Position numbers and translations under genes: made by a program. A stretch of 64,000 nt of DNA. It comes from an uncultured Flavobacteriaceae bacterium (GTDB lineage Bacteria > Bacteroidota > Bacteroidia > Flavobacteriales > Flavobacteriaceae). Where the stretch lies: the NCBI GenBank assembly GCA_937959395.1, contig CALGLR010000057.1:1-64000 (forward strand), written 5' to 3'. Position 1 is the first letter of the stretch, and each line of letters opens with the position of its first letter. Positions 62,201-64,000 of the stretch are shown one piece after another. Under the pieces are notes generated by a model. The model saw only the letters and a list, made by a program, of their open reading frames with translations. It did not search any database and was not told the origin of the DNA.

Positions 62201-62478
62201 TGTATCGCTACAGCACCAATAGAAGCCGTTGCTTGTTTGTCAAAAAGCGGTTTCCATTTAATACCTCCAGAAGTCGATTTCCAGAGTCCTCCAGATGCCG
62301 TACCAACATACATAACATCAGGATTATTATGAACAACATCTATTGCTGTTACACGACCAGACATGCCGCCAGGACCTATGTTTCGAGGCGTCATTTTTTT
62401 TACCAAGTCCATAGAGAATTCTTGAGCCTGGAAGGATAATGCAAAAAATAATAATACGAGGGATGACACTAATTTCAT
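59263..62478 (-). CDS. Large secreted BNR/VPS10-like repeat protein
   Basis: 1,071 residues from MKLVSSLVLLFFALSFQAQ at 62478; an in-frame ATG at 62502 would put eight residues ahead of the signal peptide. The first ~760 residues are two beta-propellers built from BNR/Asp-box repeats (GGIKWKPLF, GGKNWKLMG, GGQTWQKIL, GGKTWKKLT, GGFNWKKIN, GGKTWRFIG), as in sortilin/VPS10-like proteins. A Lys/Glu-rich linker (~820-850) and an Ig-like part (PNGVSVKPGTYKVVLEYGNL) precede a helical C-terminus. Homologues in Bacteroidota are annotated as glycosyl hydrolase or VPS10 proteins; no catalytic motif is certain here. Confidence 0.85.
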   Translation of the reverse strand: MKLVSSLVLLFFALSFQAQEFSMDLVKKMTPRNIGPGGMSGRVTAIDVVHNNPDVMYVGTASGGLWKSTSGGIKWKPLFDKQATASIGAVAIQQSNPSVIWAGTGEGNPRNSLNGGYGIYKSLDGGKNWKLMGLERTRHIHRVIIDPTNPDIVYVAAIGSPWGEHPERGIYKTENGGQTWQKILFANNKTGAADLVMDPKNPNKLIAALWEHKRDPWFFNSGGKGSGLHITHDGGKTWKKLTDKDGLPKGDLGRIGITIAHNKPNIVYTLIESKKNALYKSIDGGFNWKKINDKSDIGNRPFYYSDIHVDPQNENRVYSVFTYVNVSEDGGKNFKQLMPAYGANNGVHPDHHAWWIHPSNGNFMIDGNDGGMNITKDGGKTWRFIGNLPVAQFYHINVDNEIPYNVYGGMQDNGSWRGPAYVWRVQGIRNSYWQEISFGDGFDVVPDKDDSRYGWSMSQQGYVSRYDWQTGNNYTVRPTPPDADTMLRFNWNAAINIDPFDNNTLYFGSQFVHKSTDKGLTWKIISKDLTTNNPEKLKQSESGGLTMDATGAENHCTILVIEPSPIEKDMFWVGTDDGQVHVSQNGGNSYTNVSKNLKGLPSGSWITQIKASNKNKGEALLIANDYRRFNYTPYAYRTKNYGKSWERIVDNTDVKSYALSIVEDPIESNLLFLGTDDGLYISLDAGNKWKKWTAGFPTVSVKDLVIHPRDHDLVIGTFGRAAWVLDDIRPLRALAKNKQVLNSKLELFEPPVAYQAAYQQPTGSRFGADAMYHGENKSRGAHLSYYVKVDPKKVENKKDEDKKNDEEEDEDLEEAKVKWDSLTMNIYDGDRLIRTLKQKTPDSTGIYKWRWFMDEKGAERPSRKISKSKNKREPNGVSVKPGTYKVVLEYGNLKSENNIVVKSDPRIEVSTKNTDEVYAGLKTIEKMQDKATKAVKQLVESKNAATDYSSRLKKLDKKLYKDQIKISKEITKKIDSLIATYIGKEDKRQGITRNPEVTVSKRIGDASWYVSSRKTGLTETEENLLKHAKSDLNTALDKTNSFFKTEWPEYRNRIEKLDLTLFKETKSFNLD

Positions 62479-62671
62479 TTTGTGGTTTTCTTTAGTTAGC
62501 AATTTTAGTTTAATCTGCTTTATGTAGTAGAAGTCTTTCCAAGGTGTAATAATTTTCTACTACAAAATGCGGGTTTAAGAGGTTAAAGTTAATAAAAACT
62601 TCATATGCAAATCTTAAAATTGGTGTTAACGTTGTTTTTTTCAATTTAAAAAACATTATTTTTATCAGGCT

Positions 62672-63793
62672 ATGAAAAAACCTAAAAAAAGTAAAGGCTT
62701 TATTTTTAAAACATATGAGTCTCCAACTCAGTCTCTTTTTGAAAAACTTTTTGATATTTTCAAAGAATTAATTACACATACTTCTGGTGATTTTGATGAA
62801 GCTATAGATTGGTTAAGAGAATTGGATAAAGAATATAAATTGACTACTGAAGATTATACTATTGATGATTTTGTTGATGAACTTAAAGCAAAAGGATTTA
62901 TTCGAGAAGAAATAAAACCAGATGGAAAAGGAAAAATGGCAATTACTGCCAAAACAGAACGTCTTATAAGGCAAGCCGCATTAGATCAAATTTTTGGAAA
63001 AATAAAACGTAGTGGATCAGGAAACCATAAAAGTAAACAAGGTGGAATAGGAGATGAACATACAGGAGATTTTAGAGCGTACCAATTTGGAGATGCATTA
63101 GATAAAGTTTCTGTTACTGAAAGTATTCGTAACGCTCAAATAAATAATGGTATTGGTGATTTTAGATTAACTGAAGATGATTTGGTTGTTGAAGAAACCA
63201 TGCACAAATCTCAAATGAGTACGGTGCTTATGATTGATATTAGTCATAGCATGATTCTTTATGGAGAAGATCGTATTACTCCTGCTAAAAAGGTAGCAAT
63301 GGCATTAGCCGAATTAATTACAACGCGTTATCCTAAAGATACTTTAGATATATTAGTATTTGGAAATGATGCTTGGCCTATAAAAATTAAAGATTTGCCT
63401 TATTTACAAGTTGGCCCTTATCATACTAATACCGTTGCAGGTTTAGAGCTTGGTATGGATTTGTTAAGAAGAAAACGTAACACAAATAAACAAATATTTA
63501 TGATTACTGATGGTAAACCAAGTTGTTTAAAACTACCAGACGGTAATTATTACAAAAACAGTAATGGTTTAGATCCCTACATTACAAACAAGTGCTATGC
63601 TATGGCGCAACAAGCGCGGAAATTGCATATTCCAATTACAACATTTATGATTGCCCAAGACAATTATTTAATGCAATTTGTAAAAGAATTTACACAAGCT
63701 AATCAAGGAAAAGCATTTTATACCGGATTAAAAGGTTTGGGAGAAATGATTTTTGAAGATTACGAAACCAACAGAAAAAAAAGAATAAAGTAA
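62672..63793 (+). CDS. vWA domain protein paired with chelatase-like ATPase
   Basis: 373 residues. A helical N-terminal half and a vWA domain from ~185: MIDISHSMILYGEDRITPAK carries the DxSxS MIDAS motif, with TDGKPSCLKLPDG near 285. It is the partner type of the AAA+ magnesium-chelatase-like protein whose gene begins at 63898. Such pairs act like MoxR/vWA systems on metal insertion or protein remodelling. No signal peptide, so cytoplasmic. Confidence 0.9.
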   Translation: MKKPKKSKGFIFKTYESPTQSLFEKLFDIFKELITHTSGDFDEAIDWLRELDKEYKLTTEDYTIDDFVDELKAKGFIREEIKPDGKGKMAITAKTERLIRQAALDQIFGKIKRSGSGNHKSKQGGIGDEHTGDFRAYQFGDALDKVSVTESIRNAQINNGIGDFRLTEDDLVVEETMHKSQMSTVLMIDISHSMILYGEDRITPAKKVAMALAELITTRYPKDTLDILVFGNDAWPIKIKDLPYLQVGPYHTNTVAGLELGMDLLRRKRNTNKQIFMITDGKPSCLKLPDGNYYKNSNGLDPYITNKCYAMAQQARKLHIPITTFMIAQDNYLMQFVKEFTQANQGKAFYTGLKGLGEMIFEDYETNRKKRIK

Positions 63794-63895
63794 TTATGGC
63801 TTTTGGCTCTTTGCCTTTAGTTGTTAGAAAAAATAGGAAATAATAATAATAAAAGTAAGTGCTAAAAGCCAACGGCCAATAGCCAAAAGCCATAA
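63794..63895. repeat. 15-bp inverted repeat between vWA and ATPase genes
   Basis: TTATGGCTTTTGGCT (63794-63808) and AGCCAAAAGCCATAA (63881-63895) are exact reverse complements, and the segment between has more GCCAA words (AGCCAACGGCCAATAGCCAA at 63867-63886). Related in character to the CCAACAG heptamers after other stop codons. A long-range hairpin here could affect the ATPase start at 63898. Confidence 0.75.
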
Positions 63896-63897
63896 AA

Positions 63898-64000
63898 ATG
63901 AAAATAGAATCAATCAATACATTAGGAGATCTTAAGAAGTCAGGCTATGAAAGTAGATCGATAAAAGATGAATTAAGAGATAATCTTATAGATAAAATAA
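63898..64000 (+). CDS. Magnesium-chelatase-like AAA+ ATPase, N-terminus only
   Basis: 34 codons before the window ends: MKIESINTLGDLKKSGYESR, then SIKDELRDNLIDKI. This start is typical of the ChlI/BchI-like ATPase paired with a vWA protein in Bacteroidota (often annotated as magnesium chelatase or sigma-54-interacting regulator). The ATPase core lies outside the window, so the call rests on the N-terminus and the neighbour. Confidence 0.7.
   Translation, partial: MKIESINTLGDLKKSGYESRSIKDELRDNLIDKI

Overview
The window is A+T-rich DNA from a member of the Bacteroidota, almost certainly the Flavobacteriaceae. The evidence is type IX secretion (T9SS) C-terminal sorting domains on secreted enzymes, a SusC/RagA-style TonB-dependent receptor, DUF2141 and 2TM-domain proteins, TssD-type (Hcp-like) T6SS(iii) protein, and promoters of the TTG-N19-TAnnTTTG type. 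No rRNA, tRNA, transposase, prophage or CRISPR array was found.

Layout. 1-4683: 5' part of a giant repeat-built surface protein. 5092-7600: TPR histidine kinase and NarL-type regulator. 7727-16433: DUF2141 protein, TetR regulators, a T9SS-exported alpha/beta hydrolase, a truncated amidohydrolase, an OmpA/TSP3 protein, an amine oxidase, an AhpD-like protein and an SDR, broken up by palindromic and tandem repeats. 16618-25556: the conserved Bacteroidota membrane operon SpoIIM, membrane protein, DUF4129, DUF4350, MoxR, DUF58, with divergent RDD gene; a small zinc-ribbon membrane gene flanked by 100-bp direct repeats has entered between moxR and DUF58. 25569-32342: cyclophilin, two paralogous secreted GH13 amylases sharing a 29-bp upstream element, Nudix, PlsC-like acyltransferase. 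32422-39481: beta-lactamase-fold lipoprotein with a frameshifted signal peptide, ECF sigma factor and membrane partner, TonB-dependent receptor bracketed by ~180-bp inverted repeats, second DUF2141 protein. 39867-45840: accessory island with an orphan TssD fusion, putative effector and two likely immunity proteins, two unrecognised genes and a PD-(D/E)XK nuclease-like protein. 46041-50902: LytS-type kinase operon, GH5 cellulase, LytTR regulator. 50916-57206: twin TPR histidine kinases, LETM1-like protein, YceI protein. 57287-62478: S9 peptidase with an in-frame stop, flanked by 33-bp direct repeats, and a large BNR/VPS10-like protein. 62672-64000: vWA protein and the start of a magnesium-chelatase-like ATPase.

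The most striking signal is regulatory. Four separate transcription units (both DUF2141 genes, the TonB-dependent receptor, and the TPR/LytS-kinase/2TM operon) carry the same promoter design: two 9-bp direct repeats of LytTR type 12 bp apart, then exactly 33 bp, then a -7-like NANNTTTG box. The LytS kinase and LytTR regulator at 46683-50902 are the obvious candidates to read these sites, which would make this a self-controlled envelope regulon. This link is inferred from sequence only.

Other points of interest: the orphan TssD fusion cluster, the repeat-flanked gene in the moxR operon, the inverted-repeat-flanked receptor, and three damaged genes (amidohydrolase, lipoprotein hydrolase, S9 peptidase).
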